From the NCBI GenBank assembly GCA_050331715.1, contig JBHJGO010000070.1:1-64000 (forward strand): DNA of 64,000 nucleotides. The letters are read 5' to 3'. A model generated the notes under the pieces. The model was not told where the DNA came from, searched no databases, and saw only the letters and a list, made by a program, of their open reading frames with translations. The stretch is from JBHJGO01 sp050331715 (GTDB taxonomy: Bacteria > Cyanobacteriota > Cyanobacteriia > Cyanobacteriales > Microcoleaceae). Each line of letters begins with the position of its first letter. Position 1 is the stretch's first letter. Made by a program: the position numbers and the translations under genes. This document shows positions 26,872-36,799 of the stretch, piece after piece.

Positions 26872-28305
26872 ATGAATCCACTGTTAAACTTAGTTTCTCT
26901 CCTGGGAATTGTTGGCCTGTGCTTTATTGCGTGGCTTGGGTCAGAGAATAAACGCTACGTTCCCTGGAATACAATTGTCTGGGGGATTGGCCTTCAGATT
27001 GTCGTTGGATTGGTTGTTTTCGTCTTTGGCAGCAATTTAGTTGAAGGACTGAGCACCGTATTGAATTCGATTTTGGATGCCTCGGAAGCCGGTGCACGGT
27101 TTCTTTTTGGTGGAGGAAACTCCATTCTGATCAGGGATCCGGACTTTGCTGCTGGGCCAGGCCCAGCTGGCCGATGGATTGCGCGGGCCGTTGGTACTCC
27201 CTATGTTGCCGTTCATGGCGATCGATTGGGGCCTGACAACATAGATCCTGGCTTTGCCTATATCCTGGCTTTTCGAGCCTTACCGCAGGTGATTTTCTTT
27301 TCAGGACTCATCAGTTTGCTGTATCGCTTGAATATAATCCAGCCCATTGTCAGACTGTTTGCCAAGGTGTTTCAAATCACAATGCGAACCAGTGGTGCAG
27401 AATCCCTCTCAGGAGCTGCCAATATCTTTGTGGGAATCGAGTCAGCCATTGCAGTCAAGCCCTATCTACCAGACATGACCCGCAGCGAGTTGTGTGCAAT
27501 TCTGGCCAGTTGTTTTGGGTCGATTGCCTCCTCTGTTCTGGCACTTTATGCCGGGTTTCTCCGGCCTACTTTCCCGAATATCACAGGGCATCTGGTTTCT
27601 GCCTCAATCATGACGATTCCTGCTTGCTTCGTCATTTCCAAGTTGCTTGTGCCGGAAACCGATGAACCCAAGACCATGGGAAGCCTGCCACAAGAGATAC
27701 AGGACGGGACGACCAAGCGACCCAATCCAATGGATAGTCTTCTGGGAGGAGCAATGGATGGAGTCAAGATGACTGTTGGGATTGCTGCTGCCCTGATTGC
27801 AATTTTGGGGATGGTGGCCCTGGTCAACCTAGTGTTTAGCAGTCTAGCGGGTCTGTCAGAGAGTAATATCAGCTTTCTAAGACCGATTGGAGACGTCTTC
27901 CAGGTGATCACCCTACAGAATATCTTGGGGGCATTGTTCTTGCCTTTGACATTTCTCACCGGTATCTCGCTGCAATGGGTAGAGTTGTGGCAATCTTCTG
28001 TGCTGATTGGTCGGCGATTGTTGGAGACAAATGTTCCCCCCTATCAATCTCTGGCGGCCCTGAATGCAGCGGGAGAACTGAGTGACCGAGCCATGTTGAT
28101 TGTGAGTTATGTTTTGTGTGGGTTTACTCACTTCGCGTCCTATGGCATTTTTGTGGGGGGAGTTTCCCGCTTAATTCCGGGTCGGAGTTCCGAGATTTCC
28201 TCTTTGGGTCTGAAAGCTCTCTGGGCAGGAACCCTGGCAACCTTAATGACTGGATGTATTGCTGGGTTGTTCGATTTCGGTAATCCTGCTGTCTTTGGAT
28301 CTTAA
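26872..28305 (+). CDS. Concentrative nucleoside transporter (CNT/NupC family)
   Basis: 477 residues, about 10-12 membrane helices. H+- or Na+-coupled uptake of nucleosides across the inner membrane. The CNT pattern is clear: N-terminal NIVWGIGLQ-like segment (IVWGIGLQIVVGLVVFVFG), gate region RALPQVIFFSGLISLLY, FQITMRTSGAESLSGAANIFVGIESA (family core; the G..E/T motifs of the HP1 and TM4 region), and ASYGIFVGGVSRLIPGRSS near the end. It is slightly longer than NupC because of an insert after the second helix (about 75-125). Alone in its transcription unit. Confidence 0.9.
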   Translation: MNPLLNLVSLLGIVGLCFIAWLGSENKRYVPWNTIVWGIGLQIVVGLVVFVFGSNLVEGLSTVLNSILDASEAGARFLFGGGNSILIRDPDFAAGPGPAGRWIARAVGTPYVAVHGDRLGPDNIDPGFAYILAFRALPQVIFFSGLISLLYRLNIIQPIVRLFAKVFQITMRTSGAESLSGAANIFVGIESAIAVKPYLPDMTRSELCAILASCFGSIASSVLALYAGFLRPTFPNITGHLVSASIMTIPACFVISKLLVPETDEPKTMGSLPQEIQDGTTKRPNPMDSLLGGAMDGVKMTVGIAAALIAILGMVALVNLVFSSLAGLSESNISFLRPIGDVFQVITLQNILGALFLPLTFLTGISLQWVELWQSSVLIGRRLLETNVPPYQSLAALNAAGELSDRAMLIVSYVLCGFTHFASYGIFVGGVSRLIPGRSSEISSLGLKALWAGTLATLMTGCIAGLFDFGNPAVFGS

Positions 28306-28357
28306 AGTTGGGTTTTAATGGTTACGTGCATTAGGTTGATGGCATAGGAGCAGAGCA

Positions 28358-29158
28358 ATGAGACGAAACCGACTTTGGCTAATTAGAATTGGGGTATTGA
28401 CAGCTTGCCTGTTGATTGGGTTGAGCGCTTTCGTTGACCGGATAGCGTTTCACTCTACCTCAGCACCTCTCGTCAGAATTCCTACAGTTGGAATGCCTGT
28501 GGCAGCTCAGCAGCCATCTCCCTCCCCTGCCCAGTCTCCAGTTGTCAAGCCTTCTCCCAGTCCCGAATCAAAGCCGACCGAGACGAAGCCAGCCACCGAG
28601 TCAAAGCCGACTCCCGAACCAGCGGCTTCTCCAACTCCGACTGCATCACCTGCAACTGAACCAGCGGAACCAGCAGAATCAGCGCCACCGTCAGCACCTC
28701 CAGTTTCTCTACTGCCCTTGAGTGAGAGCAACTATCAAGATCCTCAAGGCAAATTCAAACTTGGCATTCTGGAAGGCTACACCGTGAGCGCCGCTGGCAA
28801 TGTTCCCTTGATTGAATCTCCGGATGGGAGCTTGGCCTACACTGCACTGACCAAGCTGCGGGAGAGTGATCGGGAGCTACCTGCTAGTAGCTTGGCACAG
28901 TTGGCTATTGAAACCTTTGAACGGGGTGAAGGATTCGTTCCTGGGAACTACCAGGTTACTGGGCCGCAGGAGATTCGTCTGCTGTGGCAGGGAAGCCTCA
29001 AGGGGAGTCAAGGAACCCAGCCGATTACGGGTTCAATTCTGGTTCGCCAACAGGAGCAGAAAGTATTGATTTTACTGATCTCAGCCACAGATGCAGCAAA
29101 AGAGCAAGTAGAGGCTGCTGTCATAACCTTGGCGGAAACGCTCACCTCGGTGGATTAG
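28358..29158 (+). CDS. Secreted protein with Pro/Ser/Thr-rich spacer and conserved C-terminal domain
   Basis: 266 residues. Signal anchor about 8-30 (IRIGVLTACLLIGLSAFVD). Residues about 48-115 are a low-complexity PSPSP/TESKPTPEP spacer. The C-terminal half (about 122-264: NYQDPQGKFKLGILEGYTVS, PLIESPDGSLAYTALTKL) looks like a small folded domain found in cyanobacterial envelope proteins, function unknown. 53 nt after the nucleoside transporter gene and 38 nt before the DUF3318 gene, so possibly one operon. Confidence 0.75.
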   Translation: MRRNRLWLIRIGVLTACLLIGLSAFVDRIAFHSTSAPLVRIPTVGMPVAAQQPSPSPAQSPVVKPSPSPESKPTETKPATESKPTPEPAASPTPTASPATEPAEPAESAPPSAPPVSLLPLSESNYQDPQGKFKLGILEGYTVSAAGNVPLIESPDGSLAYTALTKLRESDRELPASSLAQLAIETFERGEGFVPGNYQVTGPQEIRLLWQGSLKGSQGTQPITGSILVRQQEQKVLILLISATDAAKEQVEAAVITLAETLTSVD

Positions 29159-29195
29159 GGACTGACAAACAAATTTTGTATTAAACCCATTCACA

Positions 29196-29825
29196 ATGCC
29201 TAGCAATCCTTCCCTCAATTCAGATGACGAAATTCGGCACTTACTGGATCTCATGCCTGCCTCTGGGAGAATGCTGACCCAGATTGTAGACAATTCTCAA
29301 CAATCTGTAGTCATTCAAGCCCCTTTTCCCTACCCTTGGACGAACACCCGACGAATTTTCATCAACTTTGATCTGTGGCAGGATCTTGCCAGGGCGCAGC
29401 GAGATTTAGTTCTCCTGCGAACAGTCAGTTGGTTGTGCGAGGTTCGCTGGTTTGCTCCTAATTTGAATCAGGGAGTTGCCTTGGCTGGCGCTGTGGGAAC
29501 GGTGCTGGAAACGATGCAGCAGGATGCAGTGGGTGTTGTGCTGGCCGGGGGGCTATGTGCATTGGGGCTACGTCAAATCTGGCGAGATAACCATCGCTCA
29601 CAACTGGAGCTGGAAGCTGATGAGGTTGCCATTAAGGTGGCTCAACGTCGCGGGTACAGTGAAACTGAAGCAGCACAAGCCCTTTTACAAGGTATCGAGC
29701 AGGTTGCGAAAATAGAGAATCGTTCTGGATTAAACTATCTGGAGTTAACGCGATCTCAAAATTTGAGAGCACTTGCTCAGCTCTCTCCCGTAGGGGTTCC
29801 CAGCACCATCCGCGAGGAAAATTAA
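29196..29825 (+). CDS. DUF3318 domain-containing protein
   Basis: 209 residues. Matches the cyanobacterial DUF3318 pattern: SDDEIRHLLDLMPASGRMLTQIV, APFPYPWTNTRRIFINFDLW, ARAQRDLVLLRTVSWL, followed by a weakly hydrophobic segment (VALAGAVGTVL and GVVLAGGLCALGL), suggesting membrane association, and a C-terminal helix-rich ELEADEVAIKVAQRRGYSE reminiscent of the metal-site helix of M48/M50 proteases though no HExxH is present. Unknown function. Confidence 0.88.
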   Translation: MPSNPSLNSDDEIRHLLDLMPASGRMLTQIVDNSQQSVVIQAPFPYPWTNTRRIFINFDLWQDLARAQRDLVLLRTVSWLCEVRWFAPNLNQGVALAGAVGTVLETMQQDAVGVVLAGGLCALGLRQIWRDNHRSQLELEADEVAIKVAQRRGYSETEAAQALLQGIEQVAKIENRSGLNYLELTRSQNLRALAQLSPVGVPSTIREEN

Positions 29826-30224
29826 TAATCAATTGGTTCAGCAGCAGGGTGTGAAACAAGGGTTAAGACCGCACTTCTCTAGGGTAAAATCTCTCCTTCG
29901 TCAAGGTTAGACAGGGCCGAGATGAAGTCGCTATAATGAGCCTAGGTTTGGGTGCGGCGTTGGTGACTGCCAAAATGTTTTATTGATCTATACCTTTAAA
30001 AACACGGGAGTCGAAGGAAATCCAAGTGGCAGTAGACTAGGCCCGTACCTAGAAACTTTAAGCTTGGCCATGACACCCTCCTGGCTTTGTCCAGGTCAAA
30101 AACTGAGGTAAGACGGCGTTGCGGTTAGCCTACCCCCCTCAAGTGATTGATTCCAGAATGGGAGAAGATTGGTGTATGGTTTCCCCTCTCACTGAATTTT
30201 ACCGGGGGTCTTAGGAAAGTTCCC
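29826..30224. other. Intergenic region with a candidate structured RNA
   Basis: A TATAAT box at 29932-29937 is followed by sequence that can fold into a closed structure: GCCTAG (about 29940) with CTAGGC (about 30037) and, inside it, ACTGCC with GGCAGT. No coding frame is credible. It may be the 5' leader of the haemagglutinin gene or a separate small RNA; no family is recognised. Confidence 0.45.
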
Positions 30225-33200
30225 ATGTCAGAAACTCATTACTTTCAAAAGCAGCGTCGTCACGTTCGATCTAGCGATCCATTGTGCTTATCGTTGCTCC
30301 AGCGCAACATCGGATGGATTGCTGTTATCGCTTTGAGTCCCGGTTCAGCTTTGGCACAGATCGTTCCTGACAGTACGTTACCGACCAATTCCAATGTGAT
30401 TCCAAATGGTGATGTCAGTGAAATCATTGGCGGAACCCGTGCTGGCAATAATTTGTTTCACAGCTTTGAGCAATTTTCTGTACCAACCGGATCAACTGCA
30501 TTTTTCAACAATGCGACCACGGTCGAAAGTATTATCAGTCGGGTAACGGGGGGTTCTCTGTCCAGTATTGATGGCTTGATCCGAGCCAACGGGACGGCTA
30601 ATTTGTTTTTGATTAATCCAAACGGAATTGTTTTTGGCCCCAATGCTGCGCTTCAAATTGGTGGGTCATTCATCGGTAGCACTGCTGAAAGTGTGCTGTT
30701 TGCTGACGGATCTGGGTTTGGCGCTGTCAACCCTGAAATTGCCAATCCTTTGCTAACCGTTAGTATTCCAGTGGGTTTGCAGTATGGTGCAGTTCCTGGC
30801 GATATCGTGGTACAGGGAGCTGGTAGTAATCTGAGTTTCGGTGACGTCGGCAATATTGTTCGAGACAATCGTCCCGTTGGATTACAGGTTCCCACTGGTC
30901 AGACCCTAGCTTTAATTGGGGGAAATCTGAGTTTATTGGGTGGCAATCTGACGGCTGAATCTGGGCGCGTCAGTTTGGGAAGCGTGAACAGTGGAACCGT
31001 TGGCCTGTCTCTGGATGAACTGGGTTGGTCACTGGACTATAGCAATCTACAAAGCTTCCAGGATATTGTCTTGCTTGAGTCGGCATCGGTAGATACCAGT
31101 GGTGCTCCGGGGGGAAATATCCAGGTTCAGGGTCGTCAGGTAGCCTTGAATAGTGGTTCTGCTCTCCTATCTGCCAGTACTGGCTCCAATGAAGCCAGCT
31201 CGTCCATTGATATCAATGCCTCAGAACTGTTCACCGTTGCTGACACTAATGCTGATTCAACCTTTGTCAGTCTGGTCTCTGCTGAAGTTTCACCCGGTTC
31301 TACAAATCCGCAGGGGGGTGAAATTAATGTTGATGCTGGTTTTCTGGCAGTTGCGGGTGCAGGGCAAATTTTCAATTCTACATTCTCATCCGGTGATTCC
31401 GGAGCAATCAGCATCCAAGCTGATCAAGTTTTAGTAACAGGCGGGGGCTTGCTTTCAGGTCTTTCAACTCCCAGAGGATTCTCAAGTGCAATTTCTACCA
31501 GCACATCATTCCCTGGGGAAGCTGGAGATGCCGGCAATATCCAAATTAATGCTGAGAATCTGCAGGTCGATAATGGAGCAGTTATTAATACCGATACCCT
31601 TTCAAGCGGGAATGCCGGTAACATTACGGTCAATGCAGCGAATATTGAATTGAGCGGCACCTCACCCTCAGGGTTGACGAGTAGTGGGCTGTTTTCCAAT
31701 GCAACCAGCATCGGAACCGGAGCCGCAGGCGATATTCAGGTGACCACAGAGCAATTATCAGTTTCAGATGGAGCCCAGATAACAACGATTACGGCGGGGC
31801 CAGGGAACGGTGGTGACCTGACCATTGATGCAGTGGAGGTGGATCTGTCGGGAGTCGGAACGATTGCACAATTCGGGGTTGAGATTCCGAGTGGCCTACA
31901 GGTAACGTCTGAAGATCCGGGATCTGGTCAAGGCGGGAATCTCAGCCTCAATACAGAACGTTTAATTGTTCAGGGTGGAGCGCAGATCGCAGTGGCAACT
32001 TCAGGAACAGGGCAATCTGGATTGCTGGAAATTCAAGCAGACCAGGTTAATCTATTGGGTCGTTCTGAACAGTTGCGGAGTGGCCTGTTTTCTAACGCAA
32101 TTCAGAGGACGGGGGACGGTGGAACGATTGTTGTTGATTCGAACCAATTGACCATTCAAGCGGGTGCCACCATTAATGCCAGTAATTTTCCCAGTCTAGA
32201 TACCGATACTCGCGCACCAGGAGAGGGGCAGGCAGGTAGTATTCTAATTCAAGCCAATACGGTGTCCCTGGATAGCCCTGATATCAATGACCCCAGTACC
32301 ATCACGGCTACCACCTTTAATGGAGGCGGTGGAAATGTCACTCTAAATGTACTGGATTCTATTGGGGTTAGTGGCGGCAGCCAGATTCTTGCGGAAACGC
32401 GAGGCGGCGGGGAAGGCGGTAGTCTCAGCTTGAATACAGGTCTACTGGGCCTTAGTGATGGTGCTTCCATGAGTACCAGCTCTCAAGGAAGCGGGAATGC
32501 CGGTCAAATCGAAATCACAGCGGGTACTGTCGTGATTAGTAATCAAAGTCAGATCCTGAGCGAATCGCAGGCTGGAGCTTCGGGCAATGGGGGCAGTATT
32601 ATCGTTACGGGGCCGCTTTTGAGCTTGGTTAACCAGGGCATTTTGAGTACCAGCACAGAATCATCTGGTCAAGCGGGGAATGTTAATATTCAAACCCAAG
32701 TGACCCAGGTTGATCGATCCAGCCGAGTTCTGAGTGAAGCTGAGGAGACTGCAACCGGAGCAGGGGGGAACTTAAATTTGACAACCGATCAACTCATTCT
32801 CACTAATGGTGGTGTGATCAGTACCAGTACCCTGGGGACAGGGGATGCTGGCAGCACAACAGTGAATGCAACTACCGTCGATATTGATGGCGTGAGTACT
32901 GATAGCTCCAGTGGGATCTTTAGCGGCTCTAGTGAAGGTACAATAGGTCAGGGAGGACAGATTGTATTGAACGTGGGCCAACTGAATCTGGCAAACGGAG
33001 GCGTGGTCAACACCAATACCGGGGGAACTGGAAATGCAGGAAGTATCCAAATCTCTACGGATTGGGCAAACTTGCAGAACAATGGCAGCATTCTCAGTGA
33101 AGCGAGAACGGGTTCAACTGGAGATGGCGGCAATATCAATGTATCAGTGAATAATATTCTGACCCTCAGAGATAGCGGCCAGATCTCTACCAGCAGTGAA

Positions 33201-33998
33201 GGATTAGGCCAAGCTGGGAATATTACTGCTAATGCTAGTCAGATTCAACTGGATCGAGGGGAAATTACTGCCACGTCGGTGGAGACGGGGGGAGGTGATA
33301 TCGGCCTGACAACGAATTTTCTGGAAATGCAAAATGGTAGTCTGATCAGTACCAGCGTAACCGATAGTACGGGTGGGGGGGGTGACTTGACTATTGAGAG
33401 AGATTTTGTTCTGGCTCAAGCCGGCAGTACCATTGAGGCCGATGCCGTATTTGGGCCTGGCGGAAATATTACGATTTTGACCCAAGGAATCTTTCTAGCA
33501 GGGGGGAGCCGGATTACTGCCAGTTCAGAGTTCGGTGTTGATGGAATTGTTGACATTTCCAATCCTGATACGGAGCGAAAAGTTGGAACGGTGCAGCTAC
33601 CAGAAAAGGTGACCGATGTCTCTCAGTTAATTGCCACCGGATGTGCCACGGATGCCCGCAATAGCTTTGTGGTGACTGGTCGAGGAGGGTTGCCAGAGGA
33701 TCCACAACAAATCCTCCAAGGAGAGGTGGTATGGTCAGATTTGCGTTCGGATTTGCGTCAGTCCGAGGTAGTGACCCAGCCCAGTTCGTCAGGTAATCGC
33801 CTGGGTCTGACCCAAGATCCTGATCAAGGGCCACAATCTCAAACTACTTCTACTCCTATCGTTGAAGCACAGGCTTGGATTATGAATGCCCAAGGAAATC
33901 TAGAGTTGGTTGCTCGGTCTCCTGGGGTTGCCTATTCTTCTAATCGTCCCATTCACCAACCCTTAAGCTGTGTCGGGGTGAGGACTCACCATGAATAG
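30225..33998 (+). CDS. Filamentous haemagglutinin-like secreted protein (two-partner secretion, TpsA type)
   Basis: 1257 residues from ATG 30225; a longer frame from TTG 30147 is open but adds sequence before the signal peptide. A long signal peptide ends near ALAQIVPD. The TPS secretion domain follows: NVIPNGDVSEIIGGTRAGNNLFHSFEQF, LFLINPNGIVFGPNAALQIGGSFIGSTA, which is the haemagglutination-activity domain needed for outer-membrane export by a TpsB partner. The rest is a long right-handed beta-helix of roughly 20-residue G/N/S/T-rich coils (SGNAGNITVNAANIELSG and many variants). The C-terminus has the cyanobacterial conserved tail CATDARNSFVVTGRGGLP. No TpsB transporter gene lies in this window. 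First gene of a cassette with CHAT, DUF928 and CHASE2 kinase genes. Confidence 0.92.
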   Translation: MSETHYFQKQRRHVRSSDPLCLSLLQRNIGWIAVIALSPGSALAQIVPDSTLPTNSNVIPNGDVSEIIGGTRAGNNLFHSFEQFSVPTGSTAFFNNATTVESIISRVTGGSLSSIDGLIRANGTANLFLINPNGIVFGPNAALQIGGSFIGSTAESVLFADGSGFGAVNPEIANPLLTVSIPVGLQYGAVPGDIVVQGAGSNLSFGDVGNIVRDNRPVGLQVPTGQTLALIGGNLSLLGGNLTAESGRVSLGSVNSGTVGLSLDELGWSLDYSNLQSFQDIVLLESASVDTSGAPGGNIQVQGRQVALNSGSALLSASTGSNEASSSIDINASELFTVADTNADSTFVSLVSAEVSPGSTNPQGGEINVDAGFLAVAGAGQIFNSTFSSGDSGAISIQADQVLVTGGGLLSGLSTPRGFSSAISTSTSFPGEAGDAGNIQINAENLQVDNGAVINTDTLSSGNAGNITVNAANIELSGTSPSGLTSSGLFSNATSIGTGAAGDIQVTTEQLSVSDGAQITTITAGPGNGGDLTIDAVEVDLSGVGTIAQFGVEIPSGLQVTSEDPGSGQGGNLSLNTERLIVQGGAQIAVATSGTGQSGLLEIQADQVNLLGRSEQLRSGLFSNAIQRTGDGGTIVVDSNQLTIQAGATINASNFPSLDTDTRAPGEGQAGSILIQANTVSLDSPDINDPSTITATTFNGGGGNVTLNVLDSIGVSGGSQILAETRGGGEGGSLSLNTGLLGLSDGASMSTSSQGSGNAGQIEITAGTVVISNQSQILSESQAGASGNGGSIIVTGPLLSLVNQGILSTSTESSGQAGNVNIQTQVTQVDRSSRVLSEAEETATGAGGNLNLTTDQLILTNGGVISTSTLGTGDAGSTTVNATTVDIDGVSTDSSSGIFSGSSEGTIGQGGQIVLNVGQLNLANGGVVNTNTGGTGNAGSIQISTDWANLQNNGSILSEARTGSTGDGGNINVSVNNILTLRDSGQISTSSEGLGQAGNITANASQIQLDRGEITATSVETGGGDIGLTTNFLEMQNGSLISTSVTDSTGGGGDLTIERDFVLAQAGSTIEADAVFGPGGNITILTQGIFLAGGSRITASSEFGVDGIVDISNPDTERKVGTVQLPEKVTDVSQLIATGCATDARNSFVVTGRGGLPEDPQQILQGEVVWSDLRSDLRQSEVVTQPSSSGNRLGLTQDPDQGPQSQTTSTPIVEAQAWIMNAQGNLELVARSPGVAYSSNRPIHQPLSCVGVRTHHE

Positions 33999-36669
33999 AT
34001 CAAGGGCAACTTCGTTAAAAATAGCGGTGGTGCAGTTTGGCAATAGATTCCGAAGCAGCTTTAGAAATAGCTTCAGAAATAAAGGGATTCGCTTGCTGCG
34101 ACGAACGCAGTTCAGTCTTCTGCTGGGATTCTTGACCCTGGCATTGGTGACCCATCCCATTGACTTGGTGCTGTCTGCCCTTCCTTCTAGTCCTTCCAGT
34201 ACTTTGCAGGTTGCGGTGTCTGCAACCGATTGGCTAGATCAAGGACGGATTTCCTATCAGGCTGGTCGATATCTAGAATCCAAGCAGGCTTGGCAGGAGG
34301 CGGTTCGAGCATTTCAGCAACAGCAGGATACCGTGGGGGAGGCTTGGAGCTTAAGTTATCTTTCGCTAGCCCACCAAGCTCTAGGGGAATGGTCAGCAGC
34401 AGAGTCTGCAATCAATCGAAGCTTAGGAATTTTGCAGCAGACGACCGATGAACCGAAAATTTTGGGTCAAGCGCTGATGACTCAAGGACAACTCTATTGC
34501 GCCCAGGGGAAAACTCTAGAGGCCCTGGAGAGTTGGGAAGCGGCAGAGGCCATGTACCAACAAGCACAGGATCAGGAGGGACAGTGGGGCAGTCAGATTA
34601 ACCAGGCCCAAGCTCTTAAATCTCTAGGGCTCTATCGACGATCGTATAAACTCTTGAGGAATCTTGAGTTAGACTTGGTAGAACAGCCTGATTCCCTACT
34701 CAAACTTCAAGGACTACACAGTTTGGGCAATACTCTAAGGCTCCTAGGCAACTTTGACTCAGCTCAGCAGATGCTAGAGCAAGGTCTAGAGATGGCTGAA
34801 CGTCTGGATGCAACTTCAAAAATTGCGGAGATCCAAATGGACTTGGGTACAGTCTACAGGAGTCTCCAGCAGCCTCAAAGTGCTTTAACCCTCTATCAGC
34901 AGGCGATCGCCAATGCCCTCACCCCAGCTCTAAAGTTGGAAACGCAACTCAATCAACTCCGCCTCCAAATTCAATCCCCGGACTTACCTAACGCTAGTCC
35001 CCTGAATCCTCTGATTGCTGAGCTCAGTACTGAGCTTCGCAGGCTTCCCGCTAGTCGGGTTTCTGTGGATGCTGCCATTAACTTTGCCACTAGCCTTGCG
35101 GGTTTACAAGAGGAGTCTGAGTTCCCTGCTCAGTCCATTGTTATGATGCAGCTTGAGATTCTAACTCAAGCACTACAAGATGCCCAAACCCTGGAAGATC
35201 AACATGCTGAAGCTGCTGTTCTCGTTCAATTGGGTCGAGCCCAGGAGCAAGCTCAGGAGAGGTCTGAGGCGCTGGCGTTGACCCAACAAGGGTTGCAGAT
35301 TGCTCAGAGTATTAATGCCTCTGAGGTAGCGGCTCAAGCCGCTTGGCAGTTGGGTCGGCTGCTAAAGCAGCAGGGGGATCTCTCCAATGCTCTGATTGCC
35401 TATCGAAGTGCTTATGATATCCTCCAGGTATTACGCAACGATTTGGTCGCAGTGAGTGCTAGCGTTCAGTTTTCCTTTCAGGAAACGATTGAGCCTGTCT
35501 ATCGGGAGCTAGTTTCCCTCCTCCTGCAGCCAACAAACCCCTCAACTTTGGTGTCAGAAGATCAGATTCGAGAAGCTCAGACTGTAATCGAAGCCCTACG
35601 AGTCGCCGAATTGGACAATTTCTTCAAGGAAGCCTGTCTCATAACTGAGCCGATTCAGATTGACCAGGTGGACAAGACTGCTGCGGTGATCTATCCCATA
35701 CTCCTCCCAGATCGGCTAGAGGTGATTGCCTCTCTACCTCAACAGCCATTACAGCATTACGCTGTTCCTTTGCCGCAAGAACAACTGCTTCCCATTCTGA
35801 GCCAGATGCGTCAGTCCCTCCATCCTGCCTTCTCTGATCAAGAGCGTCTGGAGCTATATCAAGCAGGCTACGATTGGATGATCCGTCCCATTGAACCCGA
35901 GTTAGAACGGCTTGGCATCGAAACCCTTGTTTTTGTCCTGGATAGCGAGTTAAGAGATCTGCCAATGTCAGCACTGTTCGATGGGCAACAATACCTGGTT
36001 GAAAAGTACAATATTGCTTTGAGTCCTGGGTTGCAACTGTTTGAGACCCGTCCTTTAGAGCTGACGAAGCAAGAGGCGATCGCTGCTGGGCTAAGTGAGG
36101 CCCGTCAAGGGTTTTCTCCACTGCCCGGTGTTCAGCAGGAGATCCAGCAGATCTCAACGGAGGTCTCCACCGAGGTTATCTTGAATCAATCCTTTACAAC
36201 AGAGAACCTAAAGGAAGCCATTCAATCATCTCCAGCTCAAATTGTCCATCTTGCAACTCACGGTCAATTCAGCAGTCAGGCAAATGAAACATTTGTGGTG
36301 ACCTGGGATGGCAGGATTAACGTCTTGGATTTTGATACTCTGTTGCGATCAAGGGAAGTAGGCAGTCAGGTTCCAGTTGATTTACTGGTGTTGAGTGCTT
36401 GTCAAACGGCTCAGGGAGATCGACAGGCAGCTCTGGGTTTGGCTGGGGTAGCCGTTCGTTCTGGCGCACGGAGTACAGTTGCCAGTCTGTGGGCGGTTTG
36501 GGATGAATCAACCACTGAGTTGATGGCAGAGTTCTACGAGCAGTTGGGCCAGCCAGGAATGACCAAATCAGCAGCACTGCGACAGTCTCAGTTGAAGCTG
36601 ATTCAAGGGGGTGAATATTCTCATCCGACCTACTGGGCCCCCTTTGTTTTAGTTGGCAATTGGCAGTGA
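33991..36669 (+). CDS. TPR-CHAT caspase-like protease
   Basis: 892 residues; start ATG overlaps the haemagglutinin stop by 8 nt, indicating translational coupling. A signal anchor about 35-60 (FSLLLGFLTLALVTHPIDLVLSAL) suggests export or membrane anchoring. About eight tetratricopeptide repeats (about 80-310 and 390-490), then a CHAT domain (about 590-892) ending in TYWAPFVLVGNW. The caspase-type dyad is intact: His757 in IVHLATHGQ and Cys804 in LVLSACQTAQG. CHAT proteases are caspase/separase relatives used in bacterial defence and signalling (for example gasdermin-linked and Craspase systems). Adjacent to the surface protein and the CHASE2 kinase; substrate unknown. Confidence 0.93.
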   Translation: MNRSRATSLKIAVVQFGNRFRSSFRNSFRNKGIRLLRRTQFSLLLGFLTLALVTHPIDLVLSALPSSPSSTLQVAVSATDWLDQGRISYQAGRYLESKQAWQEAVRAFQQQQDTVGEAWSLSYLSLAHQALGEWSAAESAINRSLGILQQTTDEPKILGQALMTQGQLYCAQGKTLEALESWEAAEAMYQQAQDQEGQWGSQINQAQALKSLGLYRRSYKLLRNLELDLVEQPDSLLKLQGLHSLGNTLRLLGNFDSAQQMLEQGLEMAERLDATSKIAEIQMDLGTVYRSLQQPQSALTLYQQAIANALTPALKLETQLNQLRLQIQSPDLPNASPLNPLIAELSTELRRLPASRVSVDAAINFATSLAGLQEESEFPAQSIVMMQLEILTQALQDAQTLEDQHAEAAVLVQLGRAQEQAQERSEALALTQQGLQIAQSINASEVAAQAAWQLGRLLKQQGDLSNALIAYRSAYDILQVLRNDLVAVSASVQFSFQETIEPVYRELVSLLLQPTNPSTLVSEDQIREAQTVIEALRVAELDNFFKEACLITEPIQIDQVDKTAAVIYPILLPDRLEVIASLPQQPLQHYAVPLPQEQLLPILSQMRQSLHPAFSDQERLELYQAGYDWMIRPIEPELERLGIETLVFVLDSELRDLPMSALFDGQQYLVEKYNIALSPGLQLFETRPLELTKQEAIAAGLSEARQGFSPLPGVQQEIQQISTEVSTEVILNQSFTTENLKEAIQSSPAQIVHLATHGQFSSQANETFVVTWDGRINVLDFDTLLRSREVGSQVPVDLLVLSACQTAQGDRQAALGLAGVAVRSGARSTVASLWAVWDESTTELMAEFYEQLGQPGMTKSAALRQSQLKLIQGGEYSHPTYWAPFVLVGNWQ

Positions 36670-36799
36670 ACAGTAGCCAAGATGTTTCAGGGAAAGATCT
36701 ATGATTGATGCGATAGAAAGTTTACATGACCTTTAACAATATCGCATCAGATTTGTCAAGAATTCACATGATTCCCGTCTAATTTCAAATAAGATAGTT

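Noticed and set aside
35639..36157. 172-residue antisense frame in the CHAT gene
   Set aside because: Lies opposite the conserved CHAT domain; no start signal.
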